A stretch of 64,000 bases of DNA from Trebonia sp963773105 (GTDB lineage: Bacteria; Actinomycetota; Actinomycetes; Streptosporangiales; Streptosporangiaceae), in assembly GCA_963773105.1 (NCBI GenBank), contig CAVZAA010000007.1, positions 1-64,000 on the forward strand, read 5' to 3'. The notes below the pieces were generated by a model. It ran no database searches, was not told the DNA's origin, and was given only the letters and a program-made list of their open reading frames with translations. The translations under genes and the position numbers were made by a program. Shown piece after piece: positions 27,001-35,630 of the stretch (position 1 is its first letter; every line of letters begins with the position of its first letter).

Positions 27001-28409
27001 TGACGACACATCCCGTCGACACTCGCCGGCCCGCGTCCTTGCCCGGGAGGTGTCACCGGGTATGCCGGTCAGCCGGTGACGTGGAGTTCGTCGCGCACGT
27101 CGATGACCCGCCGATCACAACAGGATCCGGGGGCAAGAGTTCACCAAGAGCGGCTCAAGATGCAGTTTCACGGAGTCCCGGCGGGACCCGGCCTGCTGGT
27201 CAGGTGAGCGGTGAGCAGCCGCCGCGAGGCCGGCTAGCGCGCCTGTTCGAGGCCGCCGACCGGCGCCACCTCCCACTGCGGACCATCCTGGTCACGGTCG
27301 GGGTGGTCGTCGCTACCTACCTGGCCGGCAAGCTGATCTATCTGCTGCGGGATATCGTGGTGCTGATGCTCGTGGCGGGGTTCGTCGCGATGCTGCTCAA
27401 TCCGGTCGTGGCTAAAGTGCAGCGGCGGGTCCCGCGCCGGGGCCTCGCGGTGACGATCGTCACGCTCTCGGCCGCGCTGGTCTTCATCGGCCTAGCCGTG
27501 ACGTTCGGCTACCCGCTGCTCAACGGGATCACCCACCTGGCCGACCGGATGCCCGGCTATATCGCCAGCGCGCAGCACGGCAGGGGCTGGATCGGCCACC
27601 TCGTGGCCAAGTACCACGTCCACAGCTGGGTGCAGCGCAACACGCCCAAGCTGGTCGGCTACGCTCAGTCGCTCGGTAAGTCGGCCCTGGCCGTCGGCAA
27701 GGGCGCGGTCTCCCTGATCATCGAGCTGACCACGATCTTCGTCCTGGTCCTGCTCCTGCTGCTCGAGGGCCCGAAGGTCTGGAGCTGGACCCTCGGCCAG
27801 ATGACCCCGGGCCGCAAGGCCACGGTCTCCCGGGTAGCGGCCGACGTCAGCCAGAAGGTCACCGGGTACATGTTCGGTAACCTGCTGACCTCGCTGATCG
27901 CCGGGACGGTAGTGTTCGTGACGCTGCTGATCCTCGGCGTGCCGTTCCCCTTGCTGTGGGGCCTGTGGGTGGCCCTGGTGGACTTCCTGCCGATGATCGG
28001 CGGGGCCCTGGCCGGCATCCCCACGGTCCTGTTCGCGTTCATGGCCCGGGGGCTCACCGCGGGCATCGTTACCGCGACCGTATTCCTGGTCTACAGCCAG
28101 ATCGAGAACCACGTCCTGAACCCGGTGGTCATGAGCAAGACGGCGCGGATCAACCCGCTGCTCGTATTCATCGCGGTGCTCGTCGGCGCCTCGATCGGCA
28201 GCCTGATCGGCGGCATATTCGGCGGTTTCGTGGCGGCGCTGCTGGCCATCCCGACCGCCGGGGCGCTGCAGGTGCTGGTCAAGGAGGTCTGGCAGGCCAC
28301 GGCCCCGGACCAGCCTCAGGAACCCTCGGTGCCTGCGGCTGACCCAGCAGACAAGCACCTTACCCTCGCCGCCAACACGACCCCACCGACATCCATGCCA
28401 GCGACCTGA
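27001..28409 (+). CDS. AI-2E/PerM-family membrane permease
   Basis: 469 residues. ATG 27001 follows GAGGGAG; an ATG at 26943 lies inside the operator region and lacks such a box. About eight hydrophobic segments with the family's typical text: RTILVTVGVVVATYLAGKLI, LVAGFVAMLLNPVVAKVQRR, LLILGVPFPLLWGLWVALVD, FLPMIGGALAGIPTVLFAF and IENHVLNPVVMSKTARINPL. Members export or take up various small molecules or ions; the AI-2E label is historical and no substrate can be inferred. The upstream palindrome puts it in the putative TetR regulon. The 95 residues before the first helix are long and polar. Confidence 0.9.
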
Positions 28410-28806
28410 ACTGACGACCGGTGTCGACCCGCCCTGCTACTGGCACGATATCTGAGTCCCCGGCGGGCGCGCGGAAGCGAACCCTGGCCTCAGCGCGGCG
28501 TGGCCGGTGCAAAGACGTCCCATCCCGCCGCCTGCCCGGCTGGGCGCCGGACCGCATCAAGGAGCCGAAGAGGTGCTTTTGTGATCCGCAGGGCCTCGGC
28601 GAGCGGCCGCTCCAGCCAGAGCCGCCACGCCGTTGCATGGATGTCATGACTGCAGCCGATAGTTCCAGGCGTCATCGTGGCCAGCGTTCCGTTCCAGATA
28701 ACGTGCTGACCCCATCGACCATCTCGCCGGGGTGCGAGGACTACCGGCTGGCCCCGCAGGGTAATCCTCCGGGAACCGTAGCGGCTGCTGCTGAGGGGAA
28801 CAGGCC
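28410..28806. other. 400-bp intergenic stretch before the first BON gene
   Basis: No coding frame with family likeness. It must hold the promoter of the gene at 28807, but no clear -35/-10 pair or copy of the shared palindrome is seen. Confidence 0.4.
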
Positions 28807-29490
28807 GTGGCAAAGAGCAAAGACACCCGCGATCCAGTTAAAAGCACCCAGGACATCCGCGAAGCGGTCGAGAAGGAACTTGACTTCGATCCGCTGGTCG
28901 ATGCGGCTGGCATCACGGTCAAGAACCTGAACGGGAATGTGGCGCTGAACGGCACGGTGACCAGCTACCCGCAGTATCTGCAGGCTGCGGCCGCGGCCAA
29001 ACGGGTGCATGGCGTCACCAGGGTGCATAACCACCTGATGGTGATGCTGCCGTTCGCCGGTTACCGGGACGACCCGACGCTGACCACGGCCGCCAACAAC
29101 GCGCTGGCGATGACCGTGACCGTGACGGGCAGCGTTGAGGCCAGCGCCAGTGACGGTAATGTCTGGCTGACCGGGACGGTCACCAACCGGTTCGAGCGTG
29201 ACGCGGCTGAGAAGGCTGTTGCCGGGCTGACCGGCGTGCGCGGCATCGTCGACGACATCGAGATCTTCACCGACGTCGAGGCGGCCGATGTGAGCGACTT
29301 GGTGAATGAGGCCCTTAACCGGTATGGGCTGATGGCAGCGGACACCGACGTGCGGGTGGACGCAAGCGACGGTACCGTCTCGCTCGTTGGCCACGTTCGC
29401 ACATGTGCCGAGCATGACGCGGTCATCGACGCCGCCTGGCGGGGCGTCGGCGTCAAGCACGTCCGCGATGGCGTGGTCGTCATCGGCTGA
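28807..29490 (+). CDS. Triple-BON-domain protein (copy 1)
   Basis: 227 residues from GTG 28807, behind GAGGGGAAC. Three BON domains at about residues 15-80 (TVKNLNGNVALNGTVTSYPQ), 88-155 (VEASASDGNVWLTGTVTNRF) and 160-226 (VRVDASDGTVSLVGHV), each with the G-x-V-x-L-x-G-x-V core. BON domains bind phospholipid or other envelope components. No signal peptide, so it is cytoplasmic or membrane-peripheral. A close copy lies at 31716, suggesting duplication around the HdeD-like and LPG-synthase-like genes between them. Confidence 0.9.
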   Translation: MAKSKDTRDPVKSTQDIREAVEKELDFDPLVDAAGITVKNLNGNVALNGTVTSYPQYLQAAAAAKRVHGVTRVHNHLMVMLPFAGYRDDPTLTTAANNALAMTVTVTGSVEASASDGNVWLTGTVTNRFERDAAEKAVAGLTGVRGIVDDIEIFTDVEAADVSDLVNEALNRYGLMAADTDVRVDASDGTVSLVGHVRTCAEHDAVIDAAWRGVGVKHVRDGVVVIG

Positions 29491-29594
29491 TCCATTTTTC
29501 CGTGCCGCGGCCAGCCTCCGGTGCGGAAACCGCACATTGCCATCCGGCGACGAGCAACTTAGCGGACTGCTGTTGCCCGGTCAGGAGCTACTCT

Positions 29595-30173
29595 CTAGCC
29601 TGACTGCGCCGAGCGCATTTCGAACGCAAGCACGATCTCGAAGACGCCGCGGAACAGCGCCAGCAGGCCGGCCCAGATGATAAGGAACACCGCCTGCGCG
29701 CTGAACGACTGTGCCGAGACCCAGAAGCCGATGAAGACTTCTAGGATTCCGCCGAGGACGCCGAGCCACCACGCGTCGTTGGAGACCTTGCTGTAGATCG
29801 CGGTGATGATGTGCATCGTCCCGACCACGACAAGCAGGATGCCCAAGGCGGACGCGAGCGCCCAGAACGCGCCGTATGGTGTCACGAACGACCATATTGC
29901 TGCACCGATGAACAAGATGCCCAGCAGGGCATGCGCCCACCCCCAGTTGGGCCGGACCGTGGCAATCACGAACTCCTCCACTGCGGAGAGCAGGAACAGC
30001 GCTCCGAGCAGGAGGCCGATCGTGGCCACGGAGGCGGTATTGAAGCGCAGGATGACGGCCGAGATGACGACCCAGGCGATCCCTGCGAGCAGGTAAGCCC
30101 ACCATGGCCCGGTCAGGCGTTTAGCTGCCTGCACCGGCCCAGACTCCACCCAGGAGTCGCTTTTAACGCTCAT
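29595..30173 (-). CDS. HdeD-family membrane protein (divergent second type)
   Basis: 192 residues; ATG 30173 behind GGAGGA. Six hydrophobic helices: WWAYLLAGIAWVVISAVILR, TIGLLLGALFLLSAVEEFVI, AHALLGILFIGAAIWSFVTP, FWALASALGILLVVVGTMHI, WLGVLGGILEVFIGFWVSAQ and FLIIWAGLLALFRGVFEIVL. HdeD/DUF308 pattern, but clearly different from the protein at 24570. Membrane role unknown. It is convergent with the BON gene, with the two stops about 100 bp apart. Confidence 0.85.
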   Translation of the reverse strand: MSVKSDSWVESGPVQAAKRLTGPWWAYLLAGIAWVVISAVILRFNTASVATIGLLLGALFLLSAVEEFVIATVRPNWGWAHALLGILFIGAAIWSFVTPYGAFWALASALGILLVVVGTMHIITAIYSKVSNDAWWLGVLGGILEVFIGFWVSAQSFSAQAVFLIIWAGLLALFRGVFEIVLAFEMRSAQSG

Positions 30174-30364
30174 CTCATCCTCCTCCGGGCCGCCGAGGAT
30201 TACTGCGTCGGCAGCAGTCGCGCCCGCCGGTTGTCCCGGGTGCCAATACCCGCCAGCGGGACCTAGCTTCATGCTTCCTGCCATCCCCGGGCGGATCCAG
30301 GGACTAACGTCCTCCCTCGCAAGTCGCGAAGTCCGATGCGAGCGAGCGGATATCCGGGATATAG

Positions 30365-31453
30365 CTAATTGTCGCTTTGATGTGCTGGCTGGTGCCGCCA
30401 TGCTGCCCCGTACCGATGACGGAACAGGAGGTAGGCCGGGCCGCCGGCCAGCACCGGCAGCCAGTAGCAGACCAGCCGGTACGCCAGGGTGGCCACGAAT
30501 GCCGCGCCGCTGGGCACGCCCGCGAGGACGAGCAGGCTGGCGAGGCCTGCCTCCACGATGCCAAGGCCGCCGGGCGTCAGGGGGATGAGCTCGATGATGT
30601 TCGCGGCCGCGTATGCCAGCAGCACGAGCGATGGCTGAGGCTGGGCGCCAGTCGCCCGCAGCGCGGCGAGCAGGCATAGGAAGTCGAAGCCGATCCGGCC
30701 CGTGGTCAGCAGCAAGGCCCGGCGCCAGTGTTGCCCCAGCACTTCCCGGATCGCGTCCCGGTCTTTTAGGAACCGTGCGTCCAGTCCGGTGAGCGGCTGA
30801 CGGTGGCGTGCAAACACGTGGTTGTGCAGGCTCTGAACGGCGTGCCCGAGGCCGCGCAGGGGCCAGTCCGTCTGCAGGATGACCACTCCAGCGGCGGCCA
30901 GCAGCACAAAGCCGGCAATGCCGACAAGAGCCGCATGGAAGAGGCCGGGCCTCACTGGGATACCGGCCAGCATCGCTGGCAGTGTCAGCAGCGGAAGCGC
31001 CAGCAGGGCAGCCACGTTGATGAGCGAGATGGCGGCGAGACCGCTGACGGTGCTATCGGTGTCCAGCCCCGCCGCGGAGAGCATCTCGAACTGGAGAGTC
31101 GCCCCGGCAGCCGACCCGCCGGGCAGGATGCCGCTCACGGCATTCCCCGTTAGCCCGGCTGTCACGACTGGGAACCAGGCACTGGTTCGCAGCGCTAGCC
31201 GCTGCAAAGCGAAGAAGCAGGTGAATGAGGCCACCTCCGCCGCCACGGCCGCGATCATCCAGGCGGGCGTCAGGCTGGTGAGGCGCGGCCACGAGGCCAG
31301 CACCTGGGTCAGCTTGGGCAGCAGCAGGTAGATGACCAGGCCGGTGATGGCGACGACGACAGCGTGACGCAGCAGCAGCTTCCAGGTCAGAGGCGAATGC
31401 CTGGCGGCGGACGTGGCCTTCCCATCGCGTGCGGATGCCCGCTGCCCTGACAT
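30365..31453 (-). CDS. Lysylphosphatidylglycerol synthase-like transmembrane protein (UPF0104)
   Basis: 362 residues with about eight membrane helices (VVVAITGLVIYLLLPKL near the start; LVLLAYAAANIIELIPLTPG and GLGIVEAGLASLLVLAGVPS toward the end). The TPGGLGIVE motif and the final YRLVCYWLPVLAG are hallmarks of PF03706, the flippase-like half of MprF and of AglD relatives, without an aminoacyl-transferase domain. It probably works on lipids or lipid-linked compounds. It reads in the same direction as the HdeD-like gene downstream, 191 bp apart. Confidence 0.88.
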   Translation of the reverse strand: MSGQRASARDGKATSAARHSPLTWKLLLRHAVVVAITGLVIYLLLPKLTQVLASWPRLTSLTPAWMIAAVAAEVASFTCFFALQRLALRTSAWFPVVTAGLTGNAVSGILPGGSAAGATLQFEMLSAAGLDTDSTVSGLAAISLINVAALLALPLLTLPAMLAGIPVRPGLFHAALVGIAGFVLLAAAGVVILQTDWPLRGLGHAVQSLHNHVFARHRQPLTGLDARFLKDRDAIREVLGQHWRRALLLTTGRIGFDFLCLLAALRATGAQPQPSLVLLAYAAANIIELIPLTPGGLGIVEAGLASLLVLAGVPSGAAFVATLAYRLVCYWLPVLAGGPAYLLFRHRYGAAWRHQPAHQSDN

Positions 31454-31563
31454 TTGCTCCCCCGACGAACTCGCGCCCGACCCCTTTCCTTTAGTCCTCT
31501 AGCTGTGGATACCCACTGCTGGCCCGCTCACCTGCGACAGGATTAAACCCTGACACGATGGCG

Positions 31564-31587
31564 GCCCGCCCAGACCACTGGGCGGGC
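31564..31587. other. Perfect 10-bp hairpin between divergent genes
   Basis: GCCCGCCCAG and CTGGGCGGGC separated by ACCA. It lies upstream of both the LPG-synthase-like gene (leftward) and BON copy 2 (rightward), so it is not a 3' terminator for either; no T-run. It could be a leader structure, a regulatory site or an insertion scar. Confidence 0.5.
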
Positions 31588-31715
31588 TCTAGGCGGCGCG
31601 CATCGGAGCCGTGGCGAGCGGTTGTCAGGAATAGTGGCTGAAGTCCTTGGGTATGTCCCTGCGGGAAAGAAGAGACAGAACAGCGCCAGTGTGATGGCAG
31701 GGAGGGGACCTGGCC

Positions 31716-32396
31716 GTGGCACCCAAAAGCCCACGCGAATCAGCGAAAATGACCAAGGACATCCGCGAAGCGGTCCAGAAGGAACTGGAGTTCGACCCGC
31801 TGGTCGATGAGTCCGACATTACCGTGAGGAACATGAGCGGGGATGTGGCGCTGAACGGCACCGTGCCCAGCTACCCGCAGTACCTGGAGGCAGCCGCAGC
31901 CGCCAAACGGGTGCAAGGCGTCACCAGGGTGCATAACCACCTGATGGTGAGCCTGTCGGCCGCCGCCTTCCGGGACGACCCGATGCTGACCACGGCCGCC
32001 AACAACGCTCTCGCGATGAACGTCATCGTGCCCGACAGGGTTGAGGCCAGCGCCAGTGATGGTGACGTCTGGCTGACCGGCATGGTGGGCAACCGCTTCG
32101 AGAGGGACGCGGCTGAGCAGGCCGTTGCCGGGCTGACGGGCGTGCGCGGCATCGTTGACGACATCGAGATATTCAGCGACATCGAGGCCGCCGACGTGGC
32201 CGACCTGGTGCAGGACGCTCTCGACCGCTACGGGCTGCTCCCCGGTGACACCGACGTCCGGGTAGGTGCCAGCGACGGCACCGTCACCCTCACCGGTCAT
32301 CTCAGCACCTGGGGGGAGCATGACGCGGTCATGGACGCCGCCTGGAGGGGCGTCGGCGTCAAGAACGTCCGCGACGACCTGGTAGTCACCGGCTGA
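31716..32396 (+). CDS. Triple-BON-domain protein (copy 2)
   Basis: 226 residues from GTG 31716 behind GGGAGGGGAC. Same three-BON layout as copy 1, about 80% identical by eye (TVRNMSGDVALNGTVPSYPQ; VEASASDGDVWLTGMVGNRF; VRVGASDGTVTLTGHL). Differences cluster in the N-terminal 10 residues and the linker after HNHLMV. It is the last intact gene before att copy 4. Confidence 0.9.
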   Translation: MAPKSPRESAKMTKDIREAVQKELEFDPLVDESDITVRNMSGDVALNGTVPSYPQYLEAAAAAKRVQGVTRVHNHLMVSLSAAAFRDDPMLTTAANNALAMNVIVPDRVEASASDGDVWLTGMVGNRFERDAAEQAVAGLTGVRGIVDDIEIFSDIEAADVADLVQDALDRYGLLPGDTDVRVGASDGTVTLTGHLSTWGEHDAVMDAAWRGVGVKNVRDDLVVTG

Positions 32397-32834
32397 CCCC
32401 GGCAGCGAAACATCGTCCTGTACGGAGGCTCTCGGTGGCGGTGGCGCTGGATGCGACGCTGCGCATGGCAGCACCCCTCGTCGGAGCGGTACTCGACGCA
32501 TCGCGCACGCATACTTGGCCGATCGTTGATCGGCGTGAAGGACGCCCCGCCCCCTACCGACCCGCTTGAGTAGAGTCCGGCGAACCACGCGCCAAGCGAG
32601 ACTCAGGGAACGCGGCCCTGCGGGGGGCCCGGTGTTCTCAACCTCTGCACAGCCCGTCTATCGCCTTCCGGGGTCGTCGGCTCATGCCCGCCACGTCCCC
32701 ACAGAAATCCCGCAAGTCCGGGGCCGTGGCGATGCCCCCACAAAAATCCCACGGACGATGCGGCACTTCGCCTTTATGCAGGTGAGCGGGTTCGCTCCGG
32801 CTTAAGTGGTCAGGCAGGGTCTTTACGATAGACC
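32397..32834. other. Right end of the 21-kb unit
   Basis: No gene. A 7-bp hairpin (GCCGATC, loop GTT, GATCGGC) at 32518-32534 may terminate the BON transcript. At about 32700-32790 lies the block with CCCCACAGAAATCCCGCAAG and ATCCCACGGACG, also found at about 4019-4110 left of att copy 1. It marks the conserved end of a family of integrated elements. Confidence 0.5.
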
Positions 32835-32879
32835 CTCTCCTGAGCGGTGGGTCCCGCGTTCGAGTCGCGGTCGGGGCGC
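32835..32879 (+). repeat. att copy 4: variant tRNA 3' end
   Basis: CTCTCCTGAGCGGTGGG, then the same T-arm and acceptor strand (TCGGGGC) as the other copies. Differs by CTGAG for CTAAG and GGTGG for GGTAG. Right boundary of the catabolic island. Confidence 0.8.
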
Positions 32880-33001
32880 TCGGCTCTTTCGGTCGGTTGG
32901 CCCTCTCTCCTTCGTCAGTGCATGAAGAAAAATGGGATCGACAGATTCTCGTAGCAGCGTTGAACTTTCGGATCTGGGCAGGTGCTGCCCGGGGGAATTC
33001 G

Positions 33002-33200
33002 TTCGAGGACCCGACGTGACGCGGCGGTCCTCGCGGTCCTCGCGGTTCTCCTGGCGACGGGCATCCGGGTGTCGGAGCTGGCCGCGATCCGTTACTGCCC
33101 CGATGACCGTGATCGCAGTGACGTGGACCTGGAGGCCCGCGAGATCAGGGTCCGGGGCAAGGGCGGACGCGAGCGGACGGTGAGGACCAGTCACGAAGTT
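33002..33200 (+). pseudogene. Second tyrosine recombinase, short internal fragment
   Basis: The frame reads LAVLLATGIRVSELAAIRYC and DVDLEAREIRVRGKGGRERT, the region around the first catalytic Arg of XerC-like or phage-type tyrosine recombinases. Neither the N-terminus nor the H-R-H-Y part is present. It is not related to the 8031 integrase and lies 120 bp right of att copy 4. Confidence 0.75.
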
Positions 33201-33379
33201 CCCACCGAACCGGACGTCGGCGTAGGTCCGGTCGAGTCGTGCGCCGGCGTCCGACGTCGCCGACCGGCTGCCCGGGATCTTCGAGGACCATGACCTCCGT
33301 CGGCCCGGAAGACTAGCTTCAGGAGATGGCCCTCTCGATGCGGCAGAACGGTACTCGTAGCCGTCGGACTCGTGGAGCC

Positions 33380-34126
33380 TCACAGCTGGGATCTCAGCAC
33401 GGCGACCTCGGGGAACCCGTCCGGCGAGCCGTAGCCGTGCTCGGCCAGCCAGCGGACGTTAGTCAAGCATCGCAACGACCACCATGCGTGGATGAGGTCG
33501 CGGTCGACGTCGGTGCCGTAGCCGGCGACGACGTCGCCAAGGTGCTCCTTGTGTCCGAGCGTGAGGATGGCGAGGTCAAAGAGCGCGTCGCCCTGGGACG
33601 CCTCGGACCAGTCGATCACGCCGGTGATCTCGTCACCGGCGACGAAGACGTGGTCGACCTGCAGGTCGCCGTGCGTGAAGACCGGTGTCCACGGCCGGAG
33701 CGCAGTCTCGGCGAGCCGGCGGTTGCGCGTGACCAGGTCGGCGGGAAGGACGTCGCTGGCGACGAGCCACTCGCACTCGTCGGCGAGGCGCGATGCGAGC
33801 TCGTCGAGGCTCTGACCGGGCCATGGCGGCAGCGGCGCGTCGTGCAGCATCCGCACTGCGGCACCGGCCGCGGCCCACGCCGCCGGCGACGCCTTCGACG
33901 GCTCGCCGAGGTGGCCGAGTGCCGTCCCGCCGACGGCGGCGATCGCCAGCACGGGCGGCTTGCGCCACAGGATCTCCGGCGTCGGGATCGGCGCCAGGGC
34001 CATCGCCTCGACCTCGGCGTCGGCCCGCGCCTGATCACTGTCGATCTTCAGGAACACGTCACCGACCCGCAGGGTGGCGCGCTCGGAATGGGCAACGACG
34101 ACCTCGACCTCTTCCATGCCGGTCAT
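33380..34126 (-). CDS. APH-family phosphotransferase
   Basis: 248 residues, ATG 34126. Aminoglycoside-phosphotransferase/choline-kinase fold: VFLKIDSDQARADAEVEAMA (Lys of the N-lobe), the Brenner motif FTHGDLQVDHVFVA and GVIDWSEASQGDALFDLA with the metal-binding Asp. The family phosphorylates hydroxyl groups of antibiotics, sugars or choline; this member is not assignable to a drug. The last ~50 residues (HAWWSLRCLTNVRWLAEHGY) are also family-like. Confidence 0.85.
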   Translation of the reverse strand: MTGMEEVEVVVAHSERATLRVGDVFLKIDSDQARADAEVEAMALAPIPTPEILWRKPPVLAIAAVGGTALGHLGEPSKASPAAWAAAGAAVRMLHDAPLPPWPGQSLDELASRLADECEWLVASDVLPADLVTRNRRLAETALRPWTPVFTHGDLQVDHVFVAGDEITGVIDWSEASQGDALFDLAILTLGHKEHLGDVVAGYGTDVDRDLIHAWWSLRCLTNVRWLAEHGYGSPDGFPEVAVLRSQL

Positions 34127-34314
34127 TGTCGCGGGGATGATCACCGACGACACCTGCTTTATCGCGTGCGACCGCGCGGTTGACGGCGACCCGCTGCCCG
34201 GCGGCCTCGTGCAAGCCACCGGCCGCTGAAAGGTTGAGCAGGTTCTCGGGTTTTCGTGAGCGGATTTGCGCACTAACGATGACCCGTAGAGTGGGCCAGT
34301 GCCGTAAGCGGACG

Positions 34315-35136
34315 CTATGGTTTGCGGGCTACAGCGGCGTAGACGGGGGCAGCGCCCTCGAAGCGGGGATCGTCTGGGGCAGGGCGCCAGTCGGTGACGG
34401 GGACGACTCCGGGCGGGACCAGGTTGAGGCCGGCCAGCAACGCGGTGAGGTGTGCGCGGGAGCGGAGCGTGACCGGCTGGCCGGACAACGCGTTCCACCG
34501 GCGCGTCGTCACGGCCATCGCTGGGTCCAGGTCGCTCGCCTGGTGGTAGAGCGCCACATGACTGCCGGCTGACACGGCCTCGGCCAGCGTCAGCAGGATC
34601 TCGGCCGCTGCCGCGTCCCCGAGGACATACCCGAGCGTGGCCATGAGCAGGATCGCGACCGGCCGGCCGACGTCCAGGGTCTCGGCCGCGCCCGAGAGGA
34701 TCGTGCGGGGATCGGTCACGTCCGCGTCCACGGCGGCCACCGCGCCGCCGGGCGTGGACGTCAGCAGTGCCCGGGCGTGCGCCAGCACCATCGGGTCGCT
34801 GTCCACGTACACGACGCGGCACTCCGGCGCCAGCGACTGCGCGAGCTCATGGGTACTGCCCGTCAGGGTCGTGCTGGTACCGATGGCGAGGAACTGCCTT
34901 ATCCCGGCGGCGACCAGGTGGCGCACTGCGCGCTGGTGGAAGGCGCACGCCGCGGCAAAGCTGGTGCCGATGACCGGCGCGGCCGCGGTCAGCGACCGCA
35001 CCGCCTGGCGGTCGGCCTCGAAGTTGTCCCGCCCGCCCACCAGGTAGTCAGCGACGCGGGCCGCGTTCGGGATCGAAGTGTCGATCAGCGGCGCCTTGGC
35101 GCGTCGCGTGGAATCCTGGAGCCAGTTGTCCGCCAT
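34315..35136 (-). CDS. SAM-dependent methyltransferase of PF04672 type
   Basis: 273 residues, ATG 35136. Opens with DTSIPNAARVADYLVGGRDN, followed by FEADRQAV, the diagnostic start of PF04672, an actinomycete-specific family often present in dozens of copies. SAM-binding elements follow: QFLAIGTSTTLTGSTHELAQ and VVYVDSDPMVLAHARALL. In some pathways members methylate natural products, but most are orphan. GGGGGA box before the ATG. Confidence 0.9.
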   Translation of the reverse strand: MADNWLQDSTRRAKAPLIDTSIPNAARVADYLVGGRDNFEADRQAVRSLTAAAPVIGTSFAAACAFHQRAVRHLVAAGIRQFLAIGTSTTLTGSTHELAQSLAPECRVVYVDSDPMVLAHARALLTSTPGGAVAAVDADVTDPRTILSGAAETLDVGRPVAILLMATLGYVLGDAAAAEILLTLAEAVSAGSHVALYHQASDLDPAMAVTTRRWNALSGQPVTLRSRAHLTALLAGLNLVPPGVVPVTDWRPAPDDPRFEGAAPVYAAVARKP

Positions 35137-35460
35137 CCGGAACGCCTCCCCCTAACCGCTTTCCCCCTCCGCTCCCGGTCATGCGGCTATGGCGGTTCCA
35201 TTGGGCGCCACCCGGGCGGCTACATTTGGCTCCGGCTGAGGGATCGGGTGGCGCCTTGAAATTCGTCCGCACCGCCGCCGCTGCCGCACCATTCAGATCC
35301 AGGCCGGCCAGCGCGTCATCACCGCAGCCGACCCCATCCCCGACGACCTCCGATAAGCCCTCGACGCCATCAACCCCAGCTGACTTGCGCACTAAATTGA
35401 GCCAACTCAGGAAGAATATCGTCTGCCACAGCGCCCATTGTTCCTGAGAACAGTCCCAGG
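35137..35460. other. Non-coding or decayed stretch
   Basis: A rightward frame ending at 35356 (CRTIQIQAGQRVITAADPIP, DDLR) may be the tail of an element-borne small protein that I cannot identify. Nothing else is recognised. Confidence 0.3.
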
Positions 35461-35543
35461 TTAGCCGCATTGCGCTTCTTGGACTCGGCCAGCTCGGCGC
35501 GAGCGGCGCCGCCCACCGCGTCGGCCAGGGCACGCTGACGCTC
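35461..35543 (-). pseudogene. Third copy of the integrase 3' tail
   Basis: ERQRALADAVGGAARAELAE then SKKRNAANL in the leftward direction: nearly the same as the tails at 5974 and 8031, but here no att copy adjoins. It shows that the element family once extended beyond att copy 4. Confidence 0.7.
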
Positions 35544-35630
35544 AAGGCATGTGTGTTTGGATGTTGACCTTGGCCGGGCAAGGGCGGGGCGGTCTGCCGG
35601 GACCGTCCCGCCCTTTGAGGCTGCCGTGCC

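Noticed and set aside
27001..28409. Quorum-sensing (AI-2) transporter role
   Set aside because: The family name is historical; most members have other or unknown substrates and no luxS/lsr genes are nearby.
34127..34822. N-terminal extension of the phosphotransferase at 33380 (frame open upstream)
   Set aside because: The upstream text is arginine/proline-rich antisense of the methyltransferase; the kinase begins normally at 34126.
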